Positions 33,474 through 44,633 of a DNA stretch of 64,000 nt are shown here, piece after piece. Origin of the DNA: Watersipora subatra. Its lineage: Eukaryota; Bryozoa; Gymnolaemata; Cheilostomatida; Watersiporidae. The translations under genes and the position numbers were made by a program. Location: NCBI RefSeq assembly GCF_963576615.1, contig NC_088715.1:51872007-51936006 (forward strand). Reading direction: 5' to 3'. The notes beneath the pieces were generated by a model that had not been told where the DNA came from, searched no databases, and worked only from the letters and a program-made list of their open reading frames with translations. Position 1 is the stretch's first letter. Every line of letters starts with the position of its first letter.

Positions 33474-34126
33474 CCTCCGCAACACCATATATGACAGCCT
33501 CTAGCCATACACCCACAATGATGAGTGAAGCCAGCTTCCAGCAGTGTAACAGATGCGATTTCACTTCTTTTACCAAAGTAGAGCTGGACAGGCACAAACA
33601 CTGGGCACACTCCGGAAGTAAACCTCACAAATGCCCTTTCTGCGATTTTGCTTGCGCCTATCCTCATGTGTTGAAGCGTCATATCCTCACCCATACCGGA
33701 GAGAAACCCCATGAGTGCAAGCTCTGCCATAAGAGGTTCGCTCGTAACGACTCGGTATTGAAGCACATGGAGACGCATAGCATTCGCCGACCTCAAATGA
33801 ATACGCTACCTCAGCCTCAGCACCAACCAGTCAGTCTACCCGGCCCATTGGATAGTCAATTTTTTCAAACGAGTAGAACTGCTCCACTCTTCACACTACC
33901 TATTCAGTACGCTCAACCGGGTCAAACATTTCAACTTCAGTCAAGGTCGTCTTTGGCAGGTTTCAATATTGCTGATGTCAGCCCACATCCGTCGACTAGT
34001 ATCGGCGCAGATCATAATCATCGTCGTCTGTCACCTCCTCCACTTTCAGACAGCCGACCAGTTTTTCCTCAAGGACGAGAAAAATTTGGGAAAGATCCGA
34101 ATGCAGAAGAAAATGTTAATCAGTAG
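33474..34126 (+). CDS. Zinc-finger locus, terminal exon ZF-C (three fingers)
   Basis: This terminal exon is entered at the pyrimidine-rich acceptor TTGTTTGTTAG in phase 1 and encodes 216 residues plus a stop. Near residue 27 three C2H2 fingers begin: QQCNRCDFTSF..., CPFCDFACAYPH... and CKLCHKRFARND.... The first has His-x4-His spacing; the second and third are joined by a canonical TGEKP linker. The C-terminal half is Gln/Pro/Ser-rich, as in activation or low-complexity regions. A second acceptor 27 bases downstream (ATGACAG) keeps the same frame. The exon is within the segmental duplication and its partner at 46770 is broken. Collagen gene 1 lies 1.2 kb downstream on the opposite strand. Confidence 0.85.
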
Positions 34127-35078
34127 CAGTTAAGGGTATAGTTAAGGGTATAGTTAAGGCCGTGAAGTGGCAATATGCTGTATATGTTAGTTTGGTGCTA
34201 GCAGCATTTCGCTCTATCTGCTTTTTAACTGTCGAAGTTCGAAAAAACAGTAGTGTTCCAACAAGTGGAAATATTTAATGCTATCGTGGTTTGTTCCCAT
34301 GTGTATTGAATGCGTTCAAAGAGCAAGTGTGTAACCTTGCTGTTTCGGCATCATCACTTAGCCAGAAAGAGAGATCTATCTATTGAGTCTTGTTGCCTCG
34401 ATGTCTTCCTAACTCATCCGACTGGCCAGAAAGTTGATTGAATTATTGCATTCTTGTGTTTATATTTAAATTTTAAGAGAATTTTGAGTGCTCGTTTTTG
34501 ATTTTATCATCTTCTATGATAATGCTTCGTATAATGTAGAGATTTGTCTTGATTCTAATGTTTTTAAACACTGGAATCAAGACAACTACCTAATTTAAAT
34601 TTTGGCTTGAAATTTGTTTTGGACCTTTCAGTTATCCCTGACTTGTTTAAAACTTTGCTATCATGCAAAGTTATGTAGAACAATTTGTTGCAAGTTATTT
34701 TAAAAGTCTATTAATAGCTTTATTGATATTTTCTGTTTATATCCTCGGATTACATGTGCATGTTTTTTTAATTGACAATCTTACAGTTATCCGTTGAACT
34801 TTTCTGCAGTTTTTTTGACTATTTTTAGTTGCTCGAAACTGCATTCAGAAAAACAGAGTTTGTTTTACTGCAGATTAGCTTAAATAACTATTATTTTATT
34901 TAGCAAAACTACCGCTATTATGTTAAAAAAATTTACACTAATTGTTTTGGCACTAATAATTTTTACCCATGTCGCTGCTTCGAATTAGCCAATCATGCAT
35001 CTAGTCTGCCTCAGTATTTTTTAACCTTTGATTGGCCAATCATCTTGATTTTGATGATTCGCTCTCTCTCTCTCTTAG

Positions 35079-35173
35079 GTTCATTCGCTAAAGTCATCAA
35101 CCATGAACTTGATTTATTTCATGCTGCCTACAAGCTTAATGATTATCCCCTTTTTATGCTCTATCACCTGTGA
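35079..35173 (+). CDS. Possible alternative exon (low confidence)
   Basis: After a (CT)n-TTAG acceptor, phase 1 reads GSFAKVINHELDLFHAAYKL and a further eleven residues to a TGA. Alternatively, an ATG inside starts a signal-peptide-like MNLIYFMLPTSLMIIPFLCS running to a GTGAGT donor. In duplicate copy 2 this ATG is changed to ATC, but the phase-1 frame stays open. It could be a fingerless terminal exon, a secreted-protein first exon or chance. Confidence 0.25.
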
Positions 35174-35361
35174 GTATGTCTTATCGTCTAATGAGCTCTT
35201 TTGGCTGCGCTTGTTTGACTAAGGATGTCAACTTGTTTTCAGATTCATATAATATATTCCCTAGATGCTAAATATAACATGTGTTTGAATTCAAAAACGA
35301 TAAATGCAACAAGAGTTTACATTGTGAAACATAAATTGCATTATGGTCTGTCATTTTTTAG

Positions 35362-38241
35362 TTAGTAGCCTGGCTCTCCCTTCTCGGTGAACTTGTAACC
35401 GCCGCCGTATGACTTTCCCTTTGGTCCTGGCTCTCCCTGTAATCATACGTTTACATCATTATAAACTGTTTGATGTATTTTGACTAGACATTGCTGTCAC
35501 TTGTTGATCAGCTCGGCTTGTTCAAGGCTAGAAGAGTGTTGGAAACTTTTCTTGAAAACTGCTCAAGTTTATTATTGTACCAGCAACTTGGTGTGGTTTA
35601 ACCGCTTTACACCTAATAACTACTACACTCCTAATATATAATGGAATATAAAACTACCTTTTGTCCAGTCATTCCCTTGGGACCTGGTGCACCATCCTTT
35701 CCATCTTTACCATCCTTTCCTTTGTCTCCTTTAGCTCCATCTTTGCCATTCTTTCCATCTTTACCATCATCGCCATCGGCGCCTGGCATGCCAGCTGGTC
35801 CCTTCATTCCCTTAGCTCCTGTGGCTCCGTCCTTGCCATCTTTACCGGGCAATCCTCTTGGTCCAGTGTCACCTTGCTTGCCTTGAGCACCAGGTTTACC
35901 ATCTTGTCCATCTTTACCATCTTTGCCAGGTGCACCACGCATTCCTTTAGCTCCTGGTGCTCCATCTTTACCATCTTCGCCATCCTTTCCATCATTGCCA
36001 GGAGCGCCAGTGTTTCCCTTCATTCCAGGTGCACCGGCCTTTCCATCTTTTCCATCTTTGCCGGCTGCTCCGGTATCTCCCTGTGGTCCACGTTTACCAT
36101 CCTTTCCAGGGTTTCCATCTTTTCCATCATTGCCTGGAGCCCCATCCTTTCCTTTCATACCAGGAGCACCAGCCTTGCCATCTTTACCCTTTGGTCCTTG
36201 AGCTCCAGTATTTCCCTTATCACCCGGTGCACCATCCTTTCCATCTTTTCCATCGTTTCCTTTGTCTCCTTTAGCCCCTGTATTTCCTTTCATTCCCTTT
36301 TCACCATTTTTGCCGTCTTTGCCATCTTTACCATTAGTTCCTGGGGTTCCTGGACGTCCCTTCTCTCCTTGTTGGCCAACTTTACCATCTTTGCCATCTT
36401 GACCGTCATTGCCAGGAGCTCCGGTGTCACCCTTCTCGCCCTGTTTGCCATCCTTTCCATCTTTGCCATCTTTTCCATCATCGCCATTAGCACCCGTTAC
36501 TCCTTTCATTCCTCGATCACCCTTTTGGCCATCAGCACCATCCTTTCCATCCATTCCCTTTTGGCCGGTAAGGCCCTTCATGCCTTTCTGTCCCTTAGCG
36601 CCATTAGCGCCAGTATTGCCCTTGGCTCCGGTGTTGCCTTTCATTCCTGGTGCGCCATCCTTTCCGTCTTTGCCATCTTTACCATCCTTTCCTTTAGCGC
36701 CAGTCACGCCCTTCATTCCTTGTGCTCCCTTTTCTCCATCAGCACCATCCTTTCCATCTTTTCCATCATTTCCCTTGTCTCCCTTCTTTCCAGGTGCTCC
36801 AGTAGCTCCATCTTTACCATCCTTACCAGGTGCACCGGTGTTTCCTTTCATACCTGTGGCACCAGTTTCACCATCATCACCATCACCTCCCTTCATTCCT
36901 GTTGCTCCAGTTTGGCCTTTCATGCCCTTCTCGCCTTGGTTTCCCATTTTGCCTGTCGCTCCTGTAGCTCCGGTCTCTCCCTCATCTCCTGGTTTTCCTT
37001 TTACTCCAGTTGCACCAGTTTCTCCTGGATTACCCATCTTTCCATCTTTGCCAGGATTACCCTTATCACCCTTCATACCTGGTGCTCCGGTATCTCCCTT
37101 CATTCCAGGTTTGCCATCTTTTCCATCTTTACCTGGTTGTCCTGGTTTTCCGTTTTTGCCATCTTGTCCATCCTTACCATCTTTTCCATCGTCTCCCTGC
37201 GCATAAACATTGACTGATATACTCTAACAGCTCAACATCACAGCAATAGACAACTCCACAATTTGTAGTTATTACAAAATGTGTACCTTTGGTCCAATAG
37301 GTCCCTTGGGGCAGTCACACTTCTTGACTGGTTTTGTGGCGTAAGTTCTCTTTGCTCTCTGCAAAGAGTTAACAATGCACATTAAATAATCATGAAATGT
37401 GCGGGTTTCACAAGCATCAACCAAGCGCATATCCATTATATTGCATAAAATAAATAAAATACATAAAGCATAAAATATGTACACAGTTTATGCTAGCTGT
37501 TTATTGACTATTCTTGTTTCAGTAGTTGAATTCCGTTGCGGGTTACTCACCAACATATCTGCATCTTCCGATGTAAGCTTAGCAACTTCTATTTGGAGTT
37601 GTCCTATTTCTCGGTTCTCCTGTTAGAAAAAATTAAACATTTTTTCAAATGAAAGGATACAAAAGCTATATTTGTAACCAACACAGTTAAATTCAAATTG
37701 TATGCAAGAGTGAATAACTCACTAAAAGGTCTGCAGGAAGTATTTTTTTAATATGGAAAAGTTTTGCAGGACAAATCTAAGAACTTAACTCATTTACTGT
37801 AACTCGTTACTGCGATTTCCCACGTGCTTGCAGCAATTTGTAAAGTTCCGAACAAAGTTCGAACGAAGTTCGAACAAAAGGCATTTTGTTCGAAGCTACA
37901 TAGTTCTGAATGCAACTGAAAATTGTTACGAAGAGTGACTTTTTTCAAGATTTAATAATCATTTACATAACATTTTCAGTAAATATTAATTACAAATAAC
38001 ACAAATTCAATGCCCAAAATTCTGCATGTATTATATATTGAAAACTTTACAATTATGATTGTTTCGTGCAAGCAAAAAAGATTTTGGTTACCTGATCGAC
38101 TCTCTGGTAGATAAAATTGTAGACCATCACGTTTGCTACAATGCTTCCCACGAGTAGAATAGCCAAGATTCCTGTGCTATAACCATAGATCTTAAGCTTG
38201 GCCTTGTTGGCAGCTGCTAGGGAATAATCACAGTTCTCCAT
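35362..38241 (-). CDS. Type II transmembrane collagen, copy 1 (634 aa, five coding exons)
   Basis: Coding exons, all phase 0: 38092-38241, 37551-37619, 37287-37358, 35658-37196 and 35362-35436. Residues 1-50 hold a short cytoplasmic start and a membrane helix (about 24-44, TGILAILLVGSIVANVMV). Residues 51-73 form a heptad-like helix, suited to nucleating trimers. R-A-K-R at 74-77 is a furin-type cleavage site, and C87/C89 could make interchain disulphides. From about residue 92 there are some 176 unbroken Gly-X-Y triplets, dominated by KDG, MKG and NTG and poor in proline. The end is a 15-residue Tyr/Gly-rich tail. Nematode cuticle collagens and vertebrate collagens XIII/XXIII/XXV share the membrane helix plus furin layout. 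It is probably shed into extracellular matrix. The ATG follows its acceptor directly. Confidence 0.92.
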
Positions 38242-38579
38242 CTAAAATAATAAGTTTGTAATTCAGTAATATGCATTTGGTTGCATTCAATTATTTTTAA
38301 TTGTTTTTATCTAAGAGATTCATTTCCACAATGCCATTTTGGCTAGAATAACAGTTTTTTTTGGAATCCAACACAAGTTATTTCAAACAAACTATTTGAT
38401 TTGAACCATACTTTTCTGAAATTTTTGTCAAAGTTATTGCTGTTTATTTGCATTTTCTCTCTGAAGTTCAATGTATGCACTTACACTCTACATGTATTTT
38501 CATTCAGAGGCATGCTAGTTGATTGATATATAGATTCAAAGATGTTTATATAAATAATTTTATACACAAATTCACTTAC

Positions 38580-38691
38580 CTTTTTGTAGGTAGGTATCAA
38601 ACAGTGCTCTTTCTATAGAATTCTCCAAGACTGCTCTTCTTGAAGCCCTGAAGCTGTTCTGCTTTTTCATGTTTCTCTCCAGGTTTTTATA
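38580..38691 (-). promoter_or_regulatory. Collagen gene 1 promoter and 5' noncoding exon
   Basis: A minus-strand TATAAAA lies at 38685-38691. About 30 bases on, a noncoding exon would begin near 38655 and end at a GTAAGT donor (38578-38579). It splices to the acceptor CTTATTATTTTAG directly before the ATG at 38241. The same arrangement is kept in the duplicate at 52221-52329. Confidence 0.6.
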
Positions 38692-41027
38692 CAAATGGCT
38701 CACACTAATCTCACCCATCTCATCCAATCAAATTTGTTCTTGAAATACCTAGCATGAAATGACACTCACATTGATGAACGAGTTTTTGGTTAAAGTTTAA
38801 GAAGATGTAACAGATTGTTCTTTGATGTCTTCCTCTGGTGATAAGCCTCTGATGGCACGAGCCAAACCTAGCTTAATACATCCAAGTTTCACGACTATGG
38901 AAGTGCATTCATTAGTCTTTCAGTTTTGCCTGCCAATGTCAAATTAGCTTTCTCCAGAGATTACCAAGTTTTTCTACGTGTAAGTGTAACTACACTTTGG
39001 CACTGTGGCCTCTTCACCGATTTGGCAATGGCCGCCTGTATCAATGCATACAAGATTATTGTTGTTGAAAGACAAATTACCATGCTGATAGAATTTTAAT
39101 ACTCTGAATAAACATAGATGTGTTATAACTAAACTTGCCAAGTTAGGGCTTGAAGATAAATCAATCTATTTGAAAATAGCAAATATCATGATATAGCATT
39201 TGGAAGAAATATAAAGTTTATGTCTCAGTCAGAAAATGTAGTTGCCCGGTTGATACACTGATTTAATGTTTTGTCAAGTTTTTCTTAACTACATTGTGTA
39301 AATATGCCATCCAGGGATAAAAGAAGGCCTGTCTGGCAAGACCAGACTTACTTGTACTTACTCGTATATATGGTATTCTGTACTTAATTGTAAGTACAGA
39401 ATACAGACAATCCTTGTCTGTTCAGACCAATACAGACTGAGCCATGTCCAGACATTGAAAATTAAATACTGTACATTGAACAGCCTACATTGTCTCACAC
39501 GCGTACTTTAATGCTATAATATAGTACAATATACATATACAGTATACACAAGAGAATAAAATATGGTTATACCAGCAACAGAGTACACTATAATGTTAAT
39601 AGAAGTAATCCTTCCTTTTTTCGTGGCGTCATTCTATCGTTGTCTGCCATCTTTATGGACAACTTTTATCATTAAAAACACGAAGCTTCTGCAATTAATT
39701 TTTGCAAACAATGCTTTTGTTTGCAAATTTTTATTTTAGTATCAAAACAACACCAAAATATACTAATAATCAAGAGAATGATGATCGTTTTCTACAAAGA
39801 TGGCGGCTTTTTGTCTGTTGTCAATCTTTTGAAGCCCATCTGTTGTCAAGATAATTAAAAGTTCAGGAAGTGAAGTCTAAAGAAGCTGACTGTACTTTGA
39901 AGTTTCATCTTTTTTCATTTATTTCACATACCTTTTGGTGTGAAACCATTAGGCTTTGGGTCTTTTAGGTATTTCAATTTGAAATCGGAAACATAATCAA
40001 TATTTTTCTATTTTATATCTTTGAGAGGTTTGCGAGTCGATGTATATCGAGTAAGTCCTCAGTAGTGTTTCAACGTACTTTTATTTCTTACTAACCGGTT
40101 CTCTCCTCCTTTTGGATTGCATAAACATTGGACCTATCGTGAATATTGCTCACCAAATTGCTTCGCAATACATGAGTGTATCTATGAGCCGGCAGCTAGT
40201 GGTTGAGAGGAATGTTCAGTCACCATCATTATAATTATTGAAAGCAATTCATATTATAACCAATCAAAAAAGGTCAAAGTTTAAGCATCTTGTCTTGGCC
40301 TGGAGTAACCCAAAAAAGTGTAAGTGTAGGTGTTTTGTATTTTTCAGAAGGCTTCTAGAAACGGAATATTTTAAAAAATAGCTTTAAAGTTACAAGGATA
40401 AATGCTATGTGTATATCAATTTAGCTTTGGTATCTGTTCATATACAAAGCTGCCTTATGCAGGCTGACTCTCTGCTGCCTATTTATTTTCGTCTGTACAA
40501 ATCCTATTCGTAGGAAGTCAGGAACTGGTTGTCCTGACTGCAGCAAAATACGCAGCACTCCTTGGATTGTTAAAAGTGTTGTTATGTATGGTTTCTGTAT
40601 AGAACAACTACACTCACTAATTTCAAATTTGTGGCTAGGCAGGATTTTCAAAAATATCAATTTTCTCTTCTTGTTGTTTTATTCACACTTGTGCTGATTA
40701 CTAACACTGTTAGCGGCAGCGAAGTCAAGTAACTGTCAAGGTTAATGTCAGCAATATTTTTTTTACTTTATTATTTGCAAAGATAACTCTTGCAAATAAG
40801 GGCTTCTCTTAGACTAAGCTTCCAAAAAATTAAAAGTGTGCTCATGACCCACAGTAATATCTAACAAACTCTTAGCAAGACAAACAAACCCTAAACTGAT
40901 GCCAACTTGATTGATCTAGTACTGAGGCTATTGGAAGCATCTATCAAAGGCATTGTTGCCTGATATTGTCTGTGCACTCCTACATGAGAGCATTTTTCAA
41001 TCAAATGACCTATTAAAAGTTATATCA
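38692..41027. other. Duplicated intergenic DNA 5' of collagen gene 1
   Basis: It aligns with 52330-54830 with scattered substitutions and indels. No conserved open frame is found; the frame at 40421-40660 is broken in the other copy. No gene is called. Confidence 0.4.
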
Positions 41028-41030
41028 ATC

Positions 41031-41443
41031 ACTGGCTTGCTGTCTGTCGCTTTCGACAATTACTTGCATCTTAGCGATGCATGCTTGGGTCGAGCAGTAT
41101 GGTAGAGAAGAGGTGACCCAGTTCTCAGTATCTACCACTTCCGGAACTGCCAGATTAACCTGAAGGAATGCCAGTGCAACACGTCCAGTCTGACAGAACC
41201 AGATAGCCATTTCACTTGCCCAGTGTGTGAAAGACAGAGGTGGATCTTTAACATGCCCACATTGTCAGTGTGGTACACGGGGCCTCCAAGTTATGGTCTA
41301 GATCCAAAAGACTTTTTTAGGCAAAAGGCAATTTTATGGTTAAAAGCTTGTTGTCAGATCGGCATTAACCAGGACTCAAACTACCAACCTCATGGTTGAA
41401 AGCCAAAGACACTACCACTAAGCCACCCTGACCATTATGTAGT
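41031..41443 (-). repeat. tRNA-derived SINE of a second family
   Basis: On the minus strand a tRNA-like head has a perfect box A, TGGCTTAGTGG (41416-41426), and a box B-like AGTTTGAGTCC (41372-41382). TATCAATCA flanks both ends (about 41022-41030 and 41444-41452), a 9-base target duplication. The T-stem does not pair, so it is not a working tRNA. The body is about 330 bases and ends CAAGCCAG. Confidence 0.75.
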
Positions 41444-41765
41444 ATCAATCATTAATCTATATATTTCTCAAAGTATGTCATATGTCGTGTGTCTGCATTC
41501 TGGCTATTGATATAGCTATAGCGCATGCTGATTATTTTACCGATGTGGCCACGCATTATGACGCCCCTGTTGAGAAATCTTTTTCATAAGGTTCAATTAC
41601 TATATCTGGGTTCGCCAATTTTTCCCGCACGGACAAGTATTCTCTCTCATCTTTCGGTCAAACAAAGTATGATATCTCATTTTGCATTTGTACCAGTATC
41701 GAGAGATAATAGTATCGTTGTATTCAAAGTTTTGATGGATATCTTCTGGTGGAACAGTAACCTTT

Positions 41766-42404
41766 TTAACCCTTTCACTATCGTAGACGCATTTATGCGT
41801 TTTCTATGGTCGACTGACGTAGATGCATTTTTGCGAATTTTCCAGCAGTTGCGTAGTAACTTAATTTTATTATTCGTTGATAACATTACCAACAATCTTA
41901 GGACTTTTATAGTATTGACTGTGTTGTCTGAATATTTCTCTATAAAATTAGCCTAAAATAACGAAGCAGTTTTAAATTTACTTTGGGAAGTACTTCCCGA
42001 GTTAGAAAACAGATAATTACTTATGTTGATGACATTATAGCCAATTCAGATTCAGATTTTTGTGATTACACAGATAATTAAAGTAGCAGCACTGACTCTG
42101 ATGGCGATGAAAGTAATAGTTTGGTAAGAGTAAAGAACATTGAAGAGGATCGTTCTAGCTTTGTAGCGATCGTAGCTTTACATAGCTTTAGCAATGCACA
42201 AAGTATAGATACATTGAATTTTTGGCATAGCACTATTTGTTAATATGTTAGAAAAATAAAATATATAACAAAAGTTTTCTAGGTAGAGTTTGAAGTTGAA
42301 AAAATTATATATGCATCATGAAGCAAAATCGGAAATTTTCGGTAAAATGGCTGGCATTAGGCCGATAGCTAAATTTGTACATGGATGGTAGTGAAAAGGT
42401 TTAA
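41766..42404 (+). mobile_element. piggyBac-like non-autonomous element
   Basis: TTAA at 41766-41769 and 42401-42404 encloses inverted termini CCCTTTCACTATC and CCTTTTCACTACC. The interior is the inverse of the remnant at 1800-2345. It keeps an acidic reading frame (IIANSDSDFCDYTDN, stop, then DSDGDESNS) at about 42000-42120, like a transposase N-terminus. No catalytic domain. Confidence 0.7.
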
Positions 42405-42819
42405 CACACACTTCTATGCAAAAATTGTTATTATCAATTCAACACATTCAGGATTTTTATTTGGTTTTTTCAGTTCGTAATAATTGTATCATTACCAAAT
42501 CATCCTTTATTGTCGCAAAACCGACTCAATTTAGCTATTAATTGCTAATTATTTCACATTTATATCTTAACCTTTTATAGTTGTTTTATTTTTTGTAATT
42601 TATTAGACCTGCACAAAACATTTTTTTCATGATATGAAGTTGGAAAGTTACAGTTGTTTGACAAAGTTTTAAAATTTTTACAGTTGTTTTCATTTTCTCT
42701 GTTAATTTATTTCAATTACACAAAACACTTTTCTCATGATATGTAGTTTAAAAGTTAGAATGCCGATGTTGTTATGTTTTAAATACAATTCAATTTTCTG
42801 TGCAAATACCTTTTTATTA

Positions 42820-42847
42820 CCCGAGCAACGCCGGGTGGTGCAGCTAG
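42820..42847 (+). mobile_element. Helitron 3' terminus
   Basis: A CCCG...CGGG hairpin (42820-42835) is followed after eight bases by CTAG and then T, the standard Helitron 3' end and target. It runs directly into a (TA)n tract. No 5' TC end was identified upstream. Confidence 0.6.
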
Positions 42848-42883
<36 letters not shown>

Positions 42884-42970
42884 CATATACATATATGTGT
42901 ATATATTTATATATATATTATATTATATATATTATATATAATAGATTTTATATATATATATATGTATATA
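42848..42970. repeat. (TA)n tract
   Basis: AT dinucleotide repeats with TGTATATAC variants continue to about 42970. Tyr-Ile open frames across it are artefacts. Confidence 0.9.
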
Positions 42971-43141
42971 TGGCTGATATTGTCTGAGGATTGTTGCTTT
43001 GTAATGTGTAACTACCAATAAAAAATTATTTTAAACTTGACTGGAAATTTTATTTTATGTATAAAATCTATTTGATAGAATAGAAATATATTTCTATATT
43101 TACAGTCTATGTGTTCTATATATAGTCTTCTGGCTCTAAAA

Positions 43142-43908
43142 CCTCAGAGAAGAAAGTGGCAAACAAAAGTGACGGTGCTTATCAACACGCACAAGCAGAA
43201 GAGGCACGAAAGAAGAACAATGACTTCCATTTTAATCAATCTTGCGTTCCTAGAAAATTCTTAGAATTAGTGATGTATTCAGAGGCTAACACAGTAATGG
43301 GCTAAAGATCTTTACAATTTCCTGTGTCAAAGAGAATAATCCACTAATCCTTGAGTATTGCTAGTACAAGTTAAAAAATCACACTGTTGGAAATTCAGAT
43401 GCAATTGCGTTTAGACTTTGAGCATAAGATGAGAAAGAAAAAAAAGTGTGTAGACCAGATGTGACAGTTGAAAATAACAAGACATTGGTCAAAATAATAA
43501 ATTTGGCTTGCTGAAAGAACAGGAACATATACCAAGTTTCCATACAGTGATAGCGTAGTGATACACTCCTCATGTGACGCTGCAATGCCATCATGGAAAC
43601 ATCCGCGTTTCTCTCATTTTGTATTGATTCAATATCGCTGTTGTGAAGTAAAACGCCTGTCTGGTGTGCCATCTTTGTGCATGGTAACGCCCTTAATGAC
43701 CATCAGCCGTGTTGATTCACTAGTATCATGTGCATAATGAATCCTGCCATAAGAAGTAGCCTTTTTTCTTTTGATCATCTATGGTTTGCTTTATCCTTAG
43801 CTCCTTAGATATACAGCTATGACATAAAGCATCACACAACCATCGCTTTATAGCGCTCTATGGAAGCATGATCTGCTTGTCGGTCCAGCGTATAGCCTTG
43901 ACACCCGG
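43142..43908 (+). repeat. Direct repeat R, copy 1
   Basis: This block of about 770 bases is repeated in the same orientation at 56507-57300, from CCTCAGAGAAGAAAGTGGC to GATCTGCTTGTCGGTCCAGC. Both copies are preceded by (TA)n sequence. It abuts the left edge of duplication copy 2. A frame at 43379-43672 (minus) is broken in the other copy, so coding is unlikely. Confidence 0.85.
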
Positions 43909-44154
43909 TAGAATCTACAAAAATTTTGTGTAAGTTCATGTTTAAGAGGATCTGATATTTGATCATCTTTGCTAATGAATCCATGAATCAAAAGAAATAT
44001 GGATTTCTTCACTGAGTCAGCATATGATGAATGGCATCTCTAAATACTAAATATCTCAAGTGGTCATTATTTAACATTGCTTTACTGCAGTTTACAATCA
44101 TCATCAGTGATGCTGCTACAATATTGTGAGACGTAGTATTTTATCTATATGATG

Positions 44155-44633
44155 ATAGGTAGAAAGGTAGATAGCTGGATAGATAGACAGACAAACAGAC
44201 AGATAGATAGGTAGACAGATAGATAGATAAATAGACAGATGGATAAATAGACAGACAAACAGACAGATAGACAGGCAGACAAACAGACAGATAGATGGAC
44301 AGGCAGACAAACAGACAGATAGATGGACAGGCAGACAAACAGACAGATAGATAGACAGGCAGACAAACAGACAGATAGATGGATAAATAGACAGACAGAT
44401 GGATAAATAGACAGACAAACAGACAGATAGATAGACAGGCAGACAAACAGACAGATAGATGGACAGGCAGACAAACAGACAGATAGATGGACAGGCAGAC
44501 AAACAGACAGATAGACAGGCAGACAAACAGACAGATAGATGGACAGGCAGACAAACAGACAGATAGACAGGCAGACAAACAGACAGATAGATGGACAGAC
44601 AAACAGACAGACAGATGGATAGACAGATATAAA
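44155..44633. repeat. GACA/GATA microsatellite with 28-base higher-order unit
   Basis: This is the copy-2 counterpart of 30786-31412. Here the array is organised in repeated units such as GGACAGGCAGACAAACAGAC followed by AGATAGAT, with GGCA variants absent from copy 1 and no long pure GATA run. Open frames are artefacts. Confidence 0.95.

Larger units (their letters stand above)
30556..41027. repeat. Segmental duplication, copy 1
   Basis: The segment aligns colinearly with 43909-54830, from TAGAATCTAC at the left edge to the region ending near AATCAAATGACC at the right. It includes the GATA array, the ZF-C upstream block, ZF-C and the whole collagen gene. Copy-specific material here is about 31515-32400, with a LINE fragment and linker exon 7. 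The left breakpoint falls within the tail of a long-TIR MITE. Confidence 0.9.

Noticed and set aside
35661..37217. 518-residue plus-strand open frame across the collagen exon (and its twin at 49288-50844)
   Set aside because: It is the antisense of an unbroken Gly-X-Y repeat, which cannot easily contain stops. The sense strand has consistent exons, splice sites and a TATA box.
41350..41436. Working tRNA gene
   Set aside because: Box A is perfect, but the T-stem does not pair and the sequence continues as a SINE with its own target duplication.
43379..43672. 97-residue minus frame in repeat R
   Set aside because: The partner copy at 56760-57060 has stops and shifts, so it is not conserved as protein.
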